Part shown: positions 54,189 to 64,000 of the stretch, piece by piece | Layout of the letters: each line of letters begins with the position of its first letter | Position numbering within the stretch: position 1 is the stretch's first letter | Assembly: GCA_020631735.1 (NCBI GenBank) | Contig: CM036188.1 | Location: 14,612,214 to 14,676,213 of the forward strand | Reading direction: 5' to 3' | Origin: Saccharum officinarum | Taxonomy: Eukaryota > Streptophyta > Magnoliopsida > Poales > Poaceae | DNA length: 64,000 nt | Notes under the pieces: model-generated | Database searches by the model: none | Seen by the model: the letters and a program-made list of their open reading frames with translations, nothing else | Told to the model about the DNA's origin: nothing | Made by a program: the position numbers and the translations under genes

Positions 54189-54676
54189 TCAGCCGTGCTT
54201 CTTCTTGCCGCTGGCCTCCTCAGCGTCCTTGTGGTCCTTCTTCTTCTCGTGGTGCTCGTGGAAGGCGTAGCCGCCGTCACCGACGGCCGCCGCCGCCGCG
54301 ACCTCCTCCGTGATCTTGTGCCTGTGCGCGTGCTCGGGGTCCTTCTTCGCCTCGTGCTTCTCGTACTACATATACGGAAGGAAAGAAGAATTCATGGAGC
54401 AGCACGAGGAACAAATACTAGAAGCATCGATGGTACTTCTGCGTGGACGACGACGAGTGAGATATATATAAATATATAGATACGTACAAGTGCAAAGGCG
54501 CCGGCGGTGCTGCTTGTGCTTGTGCTCCTTCTCCTCGTTCTTGTACCTCTCGTACTCGTCCTCGCCGGTGGTCACCACCTCGGTGGCCACGGTCTCGGAG
54601 TACCCGTACTCGCCGGTGGGCTGCTCCTCGGCCTTCTTGTGGTGGTGAAGAAGTGGTGGTGCTTCTCCTCCGACAT
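54189..54676 (-). pseudogene. ASR (ABA-, stress- and ripening-induced) protein gene, frameshifted
   Basis: Exon 1 is 54488-54676 (ATG 54676-54674), intron 54366-54487 (GTACGT...ATGTAG), exon 2 54189-54365. Exon 2 encodes [25 protein letters not shown] and [13 protein letters not shown], the ABA/WDS domain of ASR proteins, which are small His-rich zinc-dependent DNA-binding/chaperone proteins induced by ABA and drought. Exon 1 starts MSEEKHHHFF. A one-base loss in the His codon run then shifts the frame, giving TGA at codon 35. Further on, about 23 bases are missing between KHKQH and AGAFAL, where the family has LGELGALA. The two losses nearly cancel in length, but the stop remains. A damaged copy or a sequencing/assembly error are both possible. 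Confidence 0.8.
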
Positions 54677-54801
54677 GGCTGCCGGCTGCCGCGCGGAGCT
54701 AGCGGGTTGCCAGTGTGGCTGCTTAACTGGGGGAGTAGCTAGCTAGCACACTTGGCTTAACCACTTGTCTGTGTGTGACGAATATGGTTGGTTTGGGGGC
54801 G

Positions 54802-54808
54802 TTTTATA
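54802..54808 (-). promoter_or_regulatory. Probable TATA box of the ASR gene
   Basis: The minus strand reads CGCCTATAAAACGCC about 126 bases before the ASR start codon. This is a good plant TATA context at a plausible distance. Confidence 0.6.
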
Positions 54809-54967
54809 GGCGATTCCACACACCACTAGTCCACTACACAGTGGGCGGTGGGATTAGCATGCCCAACATGTGAATAGGATCGCGATAGTATTAACTCAAG
54901 TCACGGAAGCAGATGGGACATATTATGGCATGTATATATATATACCTATATAGCTCTAGCTCACATA

Positions 54968-55168
54968 CTCCCTCTGCTAGTTGCTGCAAGAATGGATAGC
55001 GTTTAGGGTTGTTTTAACTTTTATAAGTGAACCACTTTAAACTTTGTTGCATATTAATTACCTTTTATGTGTTGAAGTTGGATATTTGAAAACGATATAT
55101 GATATGAGTAGATTTTGTCCTGAAGTGTGTATGTAGTTCCATAAAAGTATAGTTAGTGTCATGCACAT

Positions 55169-55170
<2 letters not shown>
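54968..55170. mobile_element. Truncated Stowaway-like MITE
   Basis: TA/CTCCCTCTGCTAGTTGC marks one Stowaway end. The expected opposite end is not found because the sequence runs into the TA microsatellite. Part of it (from 55039) is duplicated at 63041. Confidence 0.5.

Positions 55171-55171
<1 letters not shown>

Positions 55172-55252
<81 letters not shown>
55172..55252. repeat. (TA)n microsatellite
   Basis: An uninterrupted TA run of about 80 bases, present also in the paralogous block at 63185. ORFs reading YIYIYI on the minus strand are artefacts of it. Confidence 0.95.
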
Positions 55253-55256
<4 letters not shown>

Positions 55257-55289
55257 AAGTGTAACAATACTTAAGTAAGGCCCTGTTTG

Positions 55290-57080
55290 CCTCAAAATTA
55301 ACTTCTCTAAGAGCGAAGTCGTTATGATTAGTCAAGATGATACCAAAAGCCTGGAATTTTCTAACATGTTTAACTGTGCAATTGGTAAATGGCCTATCAA
55401 GTACTTGGGTGTCCCGGTGGCGGGTTCTAGATTGCATGTGGTTGATTGGATGCCTATCAGTGAAAAACTGTTCAAGAGACTGGATGGATGGAAAGGCAGT
55501 GCTTTAAGTGTGGGAGGTAGGCTGGTTTTAATCAACGCTTGTTTAAGTAATCTCCCGATTTATGTGATGTCCATGTTTTGGCTGCCTGTGTCAGTCATCA
55601 ATAAGATGGATGTTGCCAGAAGAAGATTCTTTTGGCAGGGAGGAAATATGAAAAAGAAGTATCATCTGGTCAAATGGGCCAAAATCACTAAGCCAAAAAA
55701 TAAAGGGGGGCTTGGAGTTAAAGAATTAAGGAGAATGAATATAAGCCTGCTGTGCAAGTGGTGGTGGAAAGTTGAAAATGGGGATGGAATTTGGCAGGAC
55801 ATTATCAGGAAGAAATATCTTAAAAAAGGTTCAATTACTTTGCTTTCTAAAAATCCTAAAAATTCTCCGGTTTGGAATGACCTGTTGAAGGTGAGACAGG
55901 TGTATTTGAATGGTAGATCCATGATTGTGGGTAATGGCAAATCTACCAGCTTTTGGCATGATAGGTGGTGTGGTCTTGTCTCCTTAGCAGACAAGTTCCC
56001 AGGATTATATGAGATTAGTAAAGAGCAACAATGTTCTGTGGAGTTCATGAAACTGAGAAATTGGCGTCTTTCTTTCAGGAGGTGGTTACATGAGGATCTT
56101 CAATGCCAACTTAGAAGGCTTTTTGACATTGTTTGCCGGTATGATATTAATTCGGAGAAGGATAGAGCTAGGTGGGATTGGGAGAAGTCTGGATCTTTTT
56201 CTGTGAAGTCTACTTACAAACATTTGTGTGATCATGAATTTGGTCCCAGTTTTAAGAAGTTTTGGAAAGCCAAAATTCCTCTAAAGATCAAGGTTTTTCT
56301 GTGGCTTGTTTCTCAGAATGCTATCCTTACTAAAGATAATTTGGTAAAACGTAAATGGAAAGGGTCTACTATGTGTGCTTTCTGTAGTGAAAATGAAACT
56401 AGCCATCATCTGTTTTTTGATTGCCCGACTGCTAAGTATATCTGGAGTCTGATTGCTTACTCTTTGGGCGCGGACTGTAGGCCAAACAGTTTGAACCAAT
56501 TTTGGGTTTGGATTCAGAGGTTTTTACCCCAGGCGCCTAACCTGCATGCTGTGGGTTTGGCGGCGGTGTACTGGGCTATTTGGCGAACTAGAAATGCGAT
56601 TTGCTTTGAGCGAAAAAGGGTGAAATCTCCTACTGAGATTATCTGTGTGATTTGCTCTTTCCTGACATATTGGGCAGGTTTGCTTAAGGATGAGCTCAAG
56701 GAGCAGATGACCCAGGGAGCTGAGGTGATGAAGACGACGGCGCTATTCTTTCACAAGCAGGATCAGAAGGCGTACTCGGTGGAGGAGCGTCAGTTGGTGC
56801 CGTATGTGGGCAAGTAGAGTAGCGCTTTGCTGTCTGGGTTTTTGGTGGGCTTGATGCCTTGTAATCTTGGAACGTTCCTGGTTGCGGTGTTCAGGATGGT
56901 TAGCCGATTTGCTCTGTGTGTTGGAAGGTTTTGCGCGTTCATGCAGGTGATTCCTTTGTGATCATGTGTGTGAACGTTTTTAGTTTGTTTGGTCTGCGTT
57001 GGTTCTTGGATTAAAATGTTAAACTGTGTAATTTCGTTGCCCTGGTAATGAAATTCGGTTTTACCGTTGTGGAAAAAAAA
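55290..57080 (+). mobile_element. Young 5'-truncated L1-type LINE with 16-bp target duplication
   Basis: It is flanked by AGTAAGGCCCTGTTTG (55274-55289, 57080-57095) and ends in an A-run (57073-57080). The paralogous block at 63281-63300 shows the uninterrupted target. The insertion split the first bases of the PIF-type element at 57085. Confidence 0.95.
55291..56817 (+). pseudogene. LINE ORF2 C-terminal fragment, open to its natural stop
   Basis: The reading frame is open from the truncation point (LKINFSKSEVV precedes the first ATG at 55324) for about 508 codons. It covers the region after the RT active site: KWPIKYLGVPVAGSRL, GGRLVLINACLSNLP, RRFFWQGG and the WHDRWCG block. Next come the KFWKAKIPLKIKVFLW block, the zinc motif CAFCSENETSHHLFFDC, and WAIWRTRNAICF. 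It has no premature stop, which agrees with a recent insertion. The endonuclease and the catalytic RT part are missing. Confidence 0.9.
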
Positions 57081-57116
57081 GTAAGGCCCTGTTTGGTTCC
57101 TGCCAGATAGTAGCTA

Positions 57117-57262
57117 CTCCATTCGTTCCAACTTATAAGTCGTTTTGACTTTTTTGACACATTCATTTTGCTATGCATCTAGATATAATAATATGTTTAG
57201 ATACATAGCAAAATAGATGAACCAAAAAAGTCAAAGCGACTTATAATTTTAAACGGAGGGAG
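57117..57262. mobile_element. Stowaway MITE (copy 1), 146 bp
   Basis: TA-flanked inverted ends CTCCATTCGTTCCAACTTATAA and the complement of CGTTTAAAATTATAAG...; the AAGTCG arms match. Same family as 63319-63463. Confidence 0.85.
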
Positions 57263-57949
57263 TATCTGCTAATAATAATCTCTTTTGGATCCAAACGTGT
57301 ATAGATAGTGGATTCTAATTATTAGTTGGACCTCTAGATAACTACTATCTCACTAGTTAGACCAAATCAGATAATAGTGGATAATAGGTGGTCCAACAGC
57401 CGGTTATCCTTATCCCTTCCCCTTCTATTCGCGCTCGAGGAAGGCGAAGAAGACTGCAACGCCGGGGCGCTCGCCGCCTCTGTCTGCGCCGCCAGGGCCA
57501 TCCGCATGCATGGCCGCGCACCTCCTCCTGCGTCGCATACACTTGCCTGCTCCGGCTACACCTCCACCGTCGCACACCTCGGCCGGTGATGCATGTGGCC
57601 GCGAACAACGCGGCGAGGCAGCTGAACATGACGGCCTCGGCGCGTGCCTCTGCCATAGACAGCCGCGGCGGCCTCCGCACCACCATGAGGCGGGCCTAGC
57701 CCCACCGCCATGCGCCTCCCGGCACCGGCCTGGCCCGACTGCTGGCTTGCACGATAGGCTGGCCGGAGCATGGCAGTGTCATGGCAAGACGTGGCGGCAG
57801 GGAAAGAGCCGCGACGTGGCCGGACTGTGCCATGGGCTGCTCGTTTGTCAGAGGCGTCCTTCCTTCTTTCGCAGGAGCATGTAGCACCTCAGGCACCTCG
57901 GGCTCAGAGAGTGGACAAGGAGAGAGCATGACTTCTCCATGGAGGCCAC

Positions 57950-58291
57950 CAGGGTTTTTCTTATCGGCCGAAAGTCGTCGATATTTTCGAAATTTCCTTT
58001 CTATCCCCGGGGTCCGATAAAATTTGATATCAGCTAAATTTTTCCCTTATTTCCTGTTTCTACACAGACAATCCAAAATCAGTCGCGCGACGGTCTGACA
58101 CTTATAATGATTTATTCTTGTTTTGATTTGTGAACAAGTGATGTTTAATATCTTAGGATTAGTTTCAAGTCAAATTCTACAAATTTTTTGAATTTTTTTT
58201 TTGAATTTGGTCTGATATTTCCGATATATCTTGCTTATCCTCTTTATCCATGATGTCCGATAAATTTTAATTTCCGATAATGAAAACCTTG
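57950..58291. mobile_element. hAT MITE, 342 bp
   Basis: An 8-bp duplication GAGGCCAC (57942-57949, 58292-58299) flanks ends CAGGGTTTTTCTTATCGG and CAAGGTTTTCATTATCGG (in complement). The interior is rich in CCGATAA/TTATCGG words. Confidence 0.85.
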
Positions 58292-58513
58292 GAGGCCACG
58301 GTGGGAGGCGGTGGCTGGATCTGCAGGAGGCGGCGGCGGATTGGGATCCAGGAGGGATGGGAGCAGGAACGGAGGGAGAGGAGATAGAGAGACAGGAGAG
58401 AGTGAATCCAAACATCTATTAGCTGTGATGTGCATCCAAATAGGGTCTAAAGCTAATACTGATATGAGGTATTAGCCAGCTATTAGCAGATAATGAATGC
58501 AAACAGGGTCTAA

Positions 58514-59442
58514 AGCTATGTTTTCCTTGACCATATCACTTATTATCTGTGACCAGAGAGTTTTTCATGATATCTTTGTCAACTTTATAACTACTAGTTG
58601 TAGCGGTTTGATTGGTACCGACAGTATGGACCTCTCGTTAGGTCCGGGAATCGTGACGAACAAAAGACCTCCGAATCTCCGATATGGCTTGATGTTTATT
58701 GGATTTTTTTTACTATCGTACGTACGAGGTACGCGCGTCTCAAGAATTTGTTACTCTCTATGGGTAATTCATTTAGTACCTGTAGGACAAAAAAAAGACA
58801 AGACTTACTGGGTTTTCAACATTTACAATTTCTCTTTCTGTGAAACGACATACAGGTCCCGCGTGATGTCCCTAAGTTTTACCAAATAAACCAATTGGAA
58901 GCTTCTTCTCCTATACAACTAAAAAGACAAAGAGTGGACACTTTTTTTCGTGCGACAATCGACCTTGGCCTCGTCGCTCTGCCCGTGCGATCCCTCTGCG
59001 CCCCCCACCCCCGCACGCCCTCCACCCCGTGCGACCTATGCAGCCAGGGATCGAATCCCACGCCCCCAACACCTCTTTTTTTTTCCCACACCCCGAACAC
59101 CTCTTTTTCTTCGACAAAACGACGTCTCCCTCCTTCCTCAGCCCTCGCCCTCGACGGCTCCTCCAGTCCTCCTCGCCCTCCCGCCTTGCCGATGCCGCTC
59201 GCCGCCCATCTCCAGGCAGCGTGGCGGACAAATATCGTGAGAACCCCGCGACGGACATCCTCCCACGCGCGACATCCGCCGCCTTCTTTCGCTTGCAACG
59301 CAGATCGGCGGTGGCTGCCAAAGCTGATGGCAGTTCAGGTGAGGGGCCAGAGGCAAGAGGCGGGACGACGAGATGGTTGCACGATTCTCTTCTCACGACG
59401 GAAGCAAAAAACTACACAAGAGACAGACTGCGGGACGATGAG
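58514..59442 (+). other. Intergenic, then GC-rich leader-like sequence
   Basis: 58514-58880 shows nothing recognisable. 58920-59442 is CT- and GC-rich, like a grass 5' UTR/promoter, and leads into the RPT4-like exon. It is probably part of the captured host segment in the Helitron. ORFs of up to 250 codons here overlap in all frames and look like composition artefacts. Confidence 0.35.
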
Positions 59443-59548
59443 ATGGCCGACGGGGAGGACGCCGCCGCCGCGCGCCGACAGGCCGCCATCACCAACTACC
59501 GCAGGAAGTTGCTCAACTGCAGGGGGCTCGAGTCACGCATCGGCACCG
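59443..59548 (+). pseudogene. RPT4: Exon 1 of a 26S proteasome ATPase subunit RPT4-like gene (captured fragment)
   Basis: ATG 59443 opens MADGEDAAAARRQAAITNY, RKLLNCRGLESRIGT, ending in G at a donor GGTGAGTCC (59549). This matches the RPT4 N-terminus (Arabidopsis RPT4 has RRRQTAVTDYRKKLL...ELESRVRT) and a plausible exon boundary. RPT4 is a ring AAA-ATPase of the 19S proteasome. Here no AAA domain, Walker motif or second exon follows within 3 kb, so only the first exon with its leader is present. It is likely non-functional, though it could be transcribed from its own promoter. Confidence 0.65.
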
Positions 59549-59722
59549 GTGAGTCCTCCCCATCCCCATCCCCCTTCTCCCTTCACCCACCTTGCTCGAC
59601 TACAGTCTCCCCAGGGTTCGGGGCGGCCGATTCCCATGTCTCACTAGGGTCTTCGTGGCTGTGCGCGCGGGATCTAGCTGGAGGTTTGGATGTTGAGTAG
59701 TTTCTATGTAGATTCACTGGCC

Positions 59723-59938
59723 ATGGCAAAAACCGCGCCGTCGTCCTCGCCCCGCCTGTCTCCCATCGGATCCGACCTCCGCCCCAACCCCGGCTCCTCT
59801 CTGTTTGATCTCCCGTCTACCTTCGTGGCTCCATCACTGCAAACTGCGGATCAGGCGATTGGTGTAGGCGGAGGCTTTCTGCACTCCCCGGCCTCCTTCC
59901 CCAGGTCCGTCAAGATCCAGTGGTGCCCATGGCAATAA
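59723..59938 (+). other. Short unrecognised ORF
   Basis: It is a 71-codon ORF starting MAKTAPSSSPRLSPIGS in the GC-rich part of the Helitron. No domain is recognised and there is no clear splice context. It may be another captured fragment or chance. Confidence 0.2.
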
Positions 59939-60724
59939 TGTTGCCAGATCCAGTACGGGCGGCCTTGATCCGGTGGCCAACATGCAGAGGCGGACCTCTC
60001 TACCCCCATCCCGGAGACGAGCATGCGAAAGGCAGACAAGAGCAGTGACCCCCCAGCGTGTTGCATCTTGACGTTCTCCTCCACGACGGTTGCAATCAGA
60101 AGAGGACCGGTGGCTCAGCTTGTAGCTGAAGGGGCAGCGGCCTCACCAGATCACTAATCATGTGCATTCTATTCCTTGATGCTATAAACAAGGTTAGTCG
60201 TTCCCAGTCTTCTCCCAAATGCCATGTTTTTTTTCATTACAAAATTGTATCTCACGCAATAGTTATATTAACAAGGATCATCACTTCTGTTTTATGAACT
60301 TGGACATTGTCAGGCTTGCCAGTTGCATTGTAATCCAGTATGTGTTGGTGTCCTTAGATGAATTCACGCATTTCCTTGATAAAACACAGGGCGGTACAAG
60401 TGGTGTGACCATATTGCTTCCTTGCTATAGGAGCTACATCCCTAATTAGTGATATGAAATTCTGATGAACAAATAGACCCATGACCAATGCCACCTGTCT
60501 GGTCATAATCTTCACTATTACAAGGACTTTTGGTAGCAGTGCGAAAGCAAGGAGGTAAGGAGATGATGTACCATGTATGATTAAATTGGAATCAGAAATG
60601 TTGTGCAGATAAATTCCATTTGCTTTCCCTGATGTTCTATTTTTTATGTCTAAGAGAAACACATTAACTTAATTTCAATTTAAAGGGTTGTCTGATTGGT
60701 CCACTTGTTAGTCCTCTTTTGGTG

Positions 60725-61118
60725 TGGCATGTTCAGATGCCCTGCTCTTGACTTACATGGTTTTCCTCCAATATGATGTATGCTTCCAATATGTATTTAG
60801 TTGGTAACCATGTTTTTTCAGTTCTTGTTTGAATAATTTTGCTTTGCTCCTGCCCAATTTATTCTTCTAGCTGCCATGTTTAGGCTGTAAATACAATCGT
60901 TCTACTCTACAGACTATCGCTGACTGTTTGGTGGCATGTTCAGATGCTCTGCACTTGATTTACATGGTTTTCCTCCAATATGATGTCTGGTTCTAATCTG
61001 TATTTACCTAGCAACCATGTTTCTTCAATTCTTGTTTGAGTATTTTTGTTTTGCTCCTGCCCTTCCAGATGTCATGTTTAGGCTATAAATACAACTGCTA
61101 TACTTTACAGATTATCAA
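60725..61118 (+). repeat. Two ~216-bp tandem copies
   Basis: TGGCATGTTCAGATG(C/T)(C/T)CTGC and following text (ACATGGTTTTCCTCCAATATGATGT, CAACCATGTTT, GTTTAGGCT) occur at 60725 and again at 60941. Divergence is moderate. They lie in intron-like DNA of the Helitron. The stretch 59939-62640 otherwise holds nothing recognised. Confidence 0.7.
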
Positions 61119-62681
61119 TGAGGAAATTGATCAACCTATTAGATATATCTTGTGCCTTGGAGATTCCAGGTTTGTTATCATTAGCTCAGGTTTTCTACAA
61201 CTTGCATATTCATGATTATAGATGCACTTAATCTGTTGTCTGCTCGAATGTCAAGGGCACAGCCAATTTTTATAAATGAAGGAAACTCTACAGAAGCTGC
61301 TAGGATATGGATTACTAAACAATCATTATTTCCTCTCTGTAAACTGTGCTGCTTAAATTAGAATATCAATTGACGTATTATATATGTTTAGAAGGGATCA
61401 TCAACATTAGTGGTCGCTAGAAATAGTACGATAAGAATGGAGAAGCAACTTATCAGTGTTTGGCACTGAGGTGAGACCTGACTTGCATAGAGCTAATTCG
61501 AATACAACTCTTCAGATATAGAAATGCTATTTTTTAGCTCATTAATTTGCACATTAGAATGTGGTTGTTCTTGCCCTTTATTCTTCTATAAGGCATTGTG
61601 TCCTTTCCTTCTTCATCCCTCTTTTTTCGGCTCTGTTTGCAAAATTAAAGTGTGAGAATAGAAAAGTATCAATAGAATTGTTTAATTTCACTCATCAGGC
61701 ATTTCACTGCCACTCCATAATAGTGGCTGATTTGTAGTTTAATGGTTTATATAACACAAGAATCTCTTCCAGTGGACCATAAATAAATCCAGGAACTAAA
61801 TGCCATGACCTTTATCCCAACCATTTTCTGAAAGCATCGTCCAAGAATTTTCTGGCCGGCTGGAAGCCCTTCGTAGATGTTACATGTACCCTGCATTCTG
61901 GTGTTCAGTTTTTATATTCAGATTGAAGCTTCCTTTGCTTGTGTAATAATATTCCAATGTTATATGTTGTGGAGAATGACAGATCAGTTATGTTTAAAAC
62001 TTTTTGGTCGAAGTGCACTGCACTATCAATTCTCATTGCAAGTGTCAGGGTGGCCGAGTGAAAGATGCTAGAGTGGTTAGGTGGTCGAGTGATCAGAGTG
62101 ACCAAAGTGGTTGTGTTTTTGTTGTGAAAATTATCTATTAATTGTTCATGCTATTTGAAGCTTCGTGTAACGGTGATGATTGGCCACAAAATAGAATGAT
62201 ATGCACATCAGCGGTGTGCTAATGTTGGCGTCATAGGAGCTGATCCGCACCATAATAGCCAGAAAAAAAGCTGTGGGATAGCAGTGGCGCTGACAAAGCG
62301 TGGGCGGGGATGCTCATCACCCTGAGTACGGGTTGTTGTTTTCCTGTTAGCAACGCATGGGCATGATTTAGGGGAAAAAATGACCGTTGCGGCGAAACTT
62401 GTGGATTTATTGGCTCATGAAAAAAATAGATATTGGAGATTTCTTTTTGCCGATATAATATATTATCTTAGCCGTATCACAGAAATATCTATATATTAGA
62501 GTTTGTGAGCCTGCGACATTGTGCTCTCTATGACTGTTAATTTCACGGACTTTGCTTTTGGATTAAATGTCATTTTAACGTTGGTATTTAATTTCACAAT
62601 GTTGTTATCTTATCGTGCGATCCATGTGTTTTATTATAAAAGTTTAACTGTCCCGTAGCAACGCACGGGCACGCTACCTAG

Positions 62682-63040
62682 TAAAGGAAAAAGTCTAGAT
62701 CACCCCCCAACTATGGGTGGTCTACTTAACCCTCCAAATTATGAAACGGTCTAATTTACCCCCCCTGAACTTTTCAAAACTGTCTATTTTACCCCCTGGG
62801 ACAGTTTTGGACGGCGGGTCGCTACAGTAACCATAGTTTTACTACAGTAATCGAATCTTTAAAAAATCATAGTAAATCACAGAAAAATCGTAAAATAAAA
62901 AATCTAATTTTGTTGAACTCCACATGAGTAGATCTACACAATGAACATATAATATGGTATGCTTTAGTATAAAATTTTTACTATAGCTTTAAATTTATTA
63001 GGATTTTATAATAAATTTGAAAACGATATATGAACATATA
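62682..63040. other. Unclassified repeat-like sequence
   Basis: The text CACCCCCCAACTATGGGTGGTC, TTACCCCCCCTGAACTTTTC and ACAGTTTTGGACGG resembles a widespread grass repeat with CCCC(C)TGAACT motifs. No ends or genes were defined. Confidence 0.35.
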
Positions 63041-63177
63041 AACTTTGTTGCATATTAATTACCTTTTATGTGTTGAAGTTGGATATTTGAAAACGATATA
63101 TGATATGAGTAGATTTTGTCCTGAAGTGTGTATGTAGTTCCATAAAAGTATAGTTAGTGTCATGCACATCTTTATGA

Positions 63178-63263
<86 letters not shown>

Positions 63264-63286
63264 GAAGTGTAACAATACTTAAGTAA
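63041..63286. repeat. Paralogue of 55039-55278
   Basis: It is nearly identical to 55039-55278, including a TA microsatellite (63185-63258) and the sequence up to the PIF-type element, but lacks the LINE. It establishes the pre-insertion state of the LINE site. Confidence 0.9.
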
Positions 63287-64000
63287 GGCCCTGTTTGGTT
63301 CCTGCCAGATAGTAGCTACTCCATTCGTTCCAACTTATAAGTCGTTTTGACTTTTTTGGCACATTCATTTTGCTATACATCTAGATATAATAATATGTCT
63401 AGATACATAGCAAAATGGATGAACCAAAAAGTCAAAGCAACTTATAATTTTGAACGGAGGAAGTATCTGCTAATAATAATCTCTTTTGGATCCAAACGGG
63501 TATAGACAGTGGATTCTAATTATTAGTTGGACCTCTAGATAACTACTATCTCACTAGTTAGACCAAATTAGATAATAGTGGATAATAGGTGGTCCAACAG
63601 CCGGTTATTCTTATCCCTTCCCCTTCTATTCGCGCTCGAGGAAGGCGAAGAAGACTGCAACGCCGGGGCGCTCGCCGCCTCTGTCTGCGCCGCCAGGGCC
63701 ATCCGCATGCATGGCCGCGCACCTCCTCCTGCGTCGCATACACTTGCCTGCTCCGGCTACACCTCCACCGTCGCACACCTCGGCCGGTGATACATGTGGC
63801 CGCGAACAACACGTCGAGGCAGCTGAACATGACGGCCTTGGCGTGTGCCTCTGCCATAGACAGCCGCGGCGGCCTCCGCACCACCATGAGGCGGGCCCCA
63901 CCGCCATGCGCCTCCCGGCACCGGCCTGGCGCGACTGCTGGCTTGCACGATAGGCTGGCTGGAGCATGGCAGTGTCGTGGCAGGGAAAGAGCCGCGACAT
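63287..64000. mobile_element. PIF/Harbinger-like element (copy 2, cut by window end)
   Basis: GGCCCTGTTTGGTTCC follows TAA, and the sequence parallels 57085-57800 with scattered substitutions and a few short deletions (for example near 63895 and 63980). It runs off the window. Confidence 0.75.
63319..63463. mobile_element. Stowaway MITE (copy 2)
   Basis: TA-flanked and paralogous to 57117-57262; one base shorter. Confidence 0.85.

Larger units (their letters stand above)
57085..58510. mobile_element. Non-autonomous PIF/Harbinger-like element (copy 1)
   Basis: The left end is GGCCCTGTTTGGTTCC after TAA. The right end is GCAAACAGGGTC followed by TAA (58511-58513); an alternative right end, CCAAATAGGGTC/TAA, lies at 58447. 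The interior includes a Stowaway (57117-57262), a GC-rich block with short ORFs of unknown meaning (57410-57900) and a hAT MITE (57950-58291). The left 0.7 kb is duplicated at 63287. Confidence 0.65.
58900..62681 (+). mobile_element. Helitron carrying host gene fragments (3' end clear, 5' end uncertain)
   Basis: The 3' terminus has hairpin CCCGT-AGCAACGC-ACGGG (62652-62656/62665-62669), then CACGCTAC and CTAG at 62678-62681 followed by T. A second, similar but weaker end, CCTGTTAGCAACGCATGGGC, occurs at about 62344. The segment contains an RPT4-like exon 1 and intron-like AT-rich DNA. No Rep/helicase was found and the start was not identified, so 58900 is only an outer estimate. Confidence 0.55.

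Noticed and set aside
54096..54746. Plus-strand ORFs rich in Leu/Val opposite the ASR gene
   Set aside because: They are antisense shadows of the His/Lys/Glu-rich ASR exons.
55058..55437. ORFs reading YIYIYIYI on the minus strand
   Set aside because: They are pure translation of the TA microsatellite.
57357..57884. GC-rich ORFs in the PIF-type element, repeated at 63558-64000
   Set aside because: Several frames are open on both strands, the two copies differ by frame-changing indels, and no domain is recognised, so coding function is not supported.
58895..59700. Overlapping ORFs of 220-250 codons before and across the RPT4-like exon
   Set aside because: Several frames on both strands are open because of CT/GC-rich composition. 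Only the MADGEDAAAARR frame resembles a known protein and ends at a good donor site.

Overview
The window is repeat-dense, GC-heterogeneous nuclear DNA of a grass (Poaceae). The evidence is the set of repeat families seen: Stowaway MITEs with CTCCCTCC-type ends, Tourist/PIF MITEs with TAA or TTA target duplications, CACTA ends (CACTACTACAAAA), Helitrons ending in CTAG, a MULE with an 11-bp target duplication, Ty1/copia and Ty3/gypsy elements, L1-type LINEs, and an ASR stress gene. The repeat mix suggests a panicoid grass (sorghum/sugarcane group), but the species is a guess. No bacterial feature, CRISPR array or rRNA is present. I see no clearly intact host gene. The recognisable host genes are all broken or are captured fragments.

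Layout. 1-4990: a minus-strand copia element (copia-1) with one long gag-pol frame broken by four stop codons, a structured leader and one LTR. 5144-10167: a tandem duplication whose copy 1 carries a LINE fragment and whose copy 2 carries a MITE. 10519-14259: a zinc-knuckle retroelement-type gene split by a 738-bp TRIM and MITEs. 14285-15200: AT-rich degenerate repeats. 16219-22408: first exon of a citrate-binding-protein-like gene (CBP-A), split in codon 4 by a complete copia element (copia-2). 23110-24445: a Helitron with a captured exon. 25483-27128: a PIF-type element. 27149-36543: a solo LTR into which an 8.2-kb non-autonomous gypsy element (28228-36465) has inserted. 37471-43166: decayed LTR-retroelement sequence. 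43167-46687: a second citrate-binding-protein-like gene (CBP-B), frameshifted and split in exon 2 by a hAT element. 47666-49289: a MULE containing a hAT. 51665-54080: a broken CACTA element. 54189-54676: a damaged ASR gene. 55290-57080: a 5'-truncated LINE. 57085-58510: a PIF-type element, partly repeated at 63287-64000. About 58900-62681: a Helitron carrying exon 1 of a probable 26S proteasome RPT4 gene.

The deepest structure is a diverged segmental duplication. The CBP-A side (16219-16491, 22398-23109, 24446-24650, 36549-37470) and the CBP-B side (43167-47106, 47384-47665, 49290-49660, 50090-50880) are collinear once the insertions are removed. Nearly every insertion in them has a readable target-site duplication, so an order of events can be worked out.

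The most interesting signal is in the two copia elements. Both carry, in the leader/gag region, a series of stem-loops that share a CGTTGG core at the tip (CCAACG on the element's sense strand), while the stems differ in sequence yet remain complementary. The pattern survives in copia-2 although its coding region has decayed, as expected of a selected RNA structure. Other points of interest are a gypsy element with two tandem retropepsin-like domains and no reverse transcriptase, and a hAT transposase that appears to have lost its catalytic core without breaking the reading frame.
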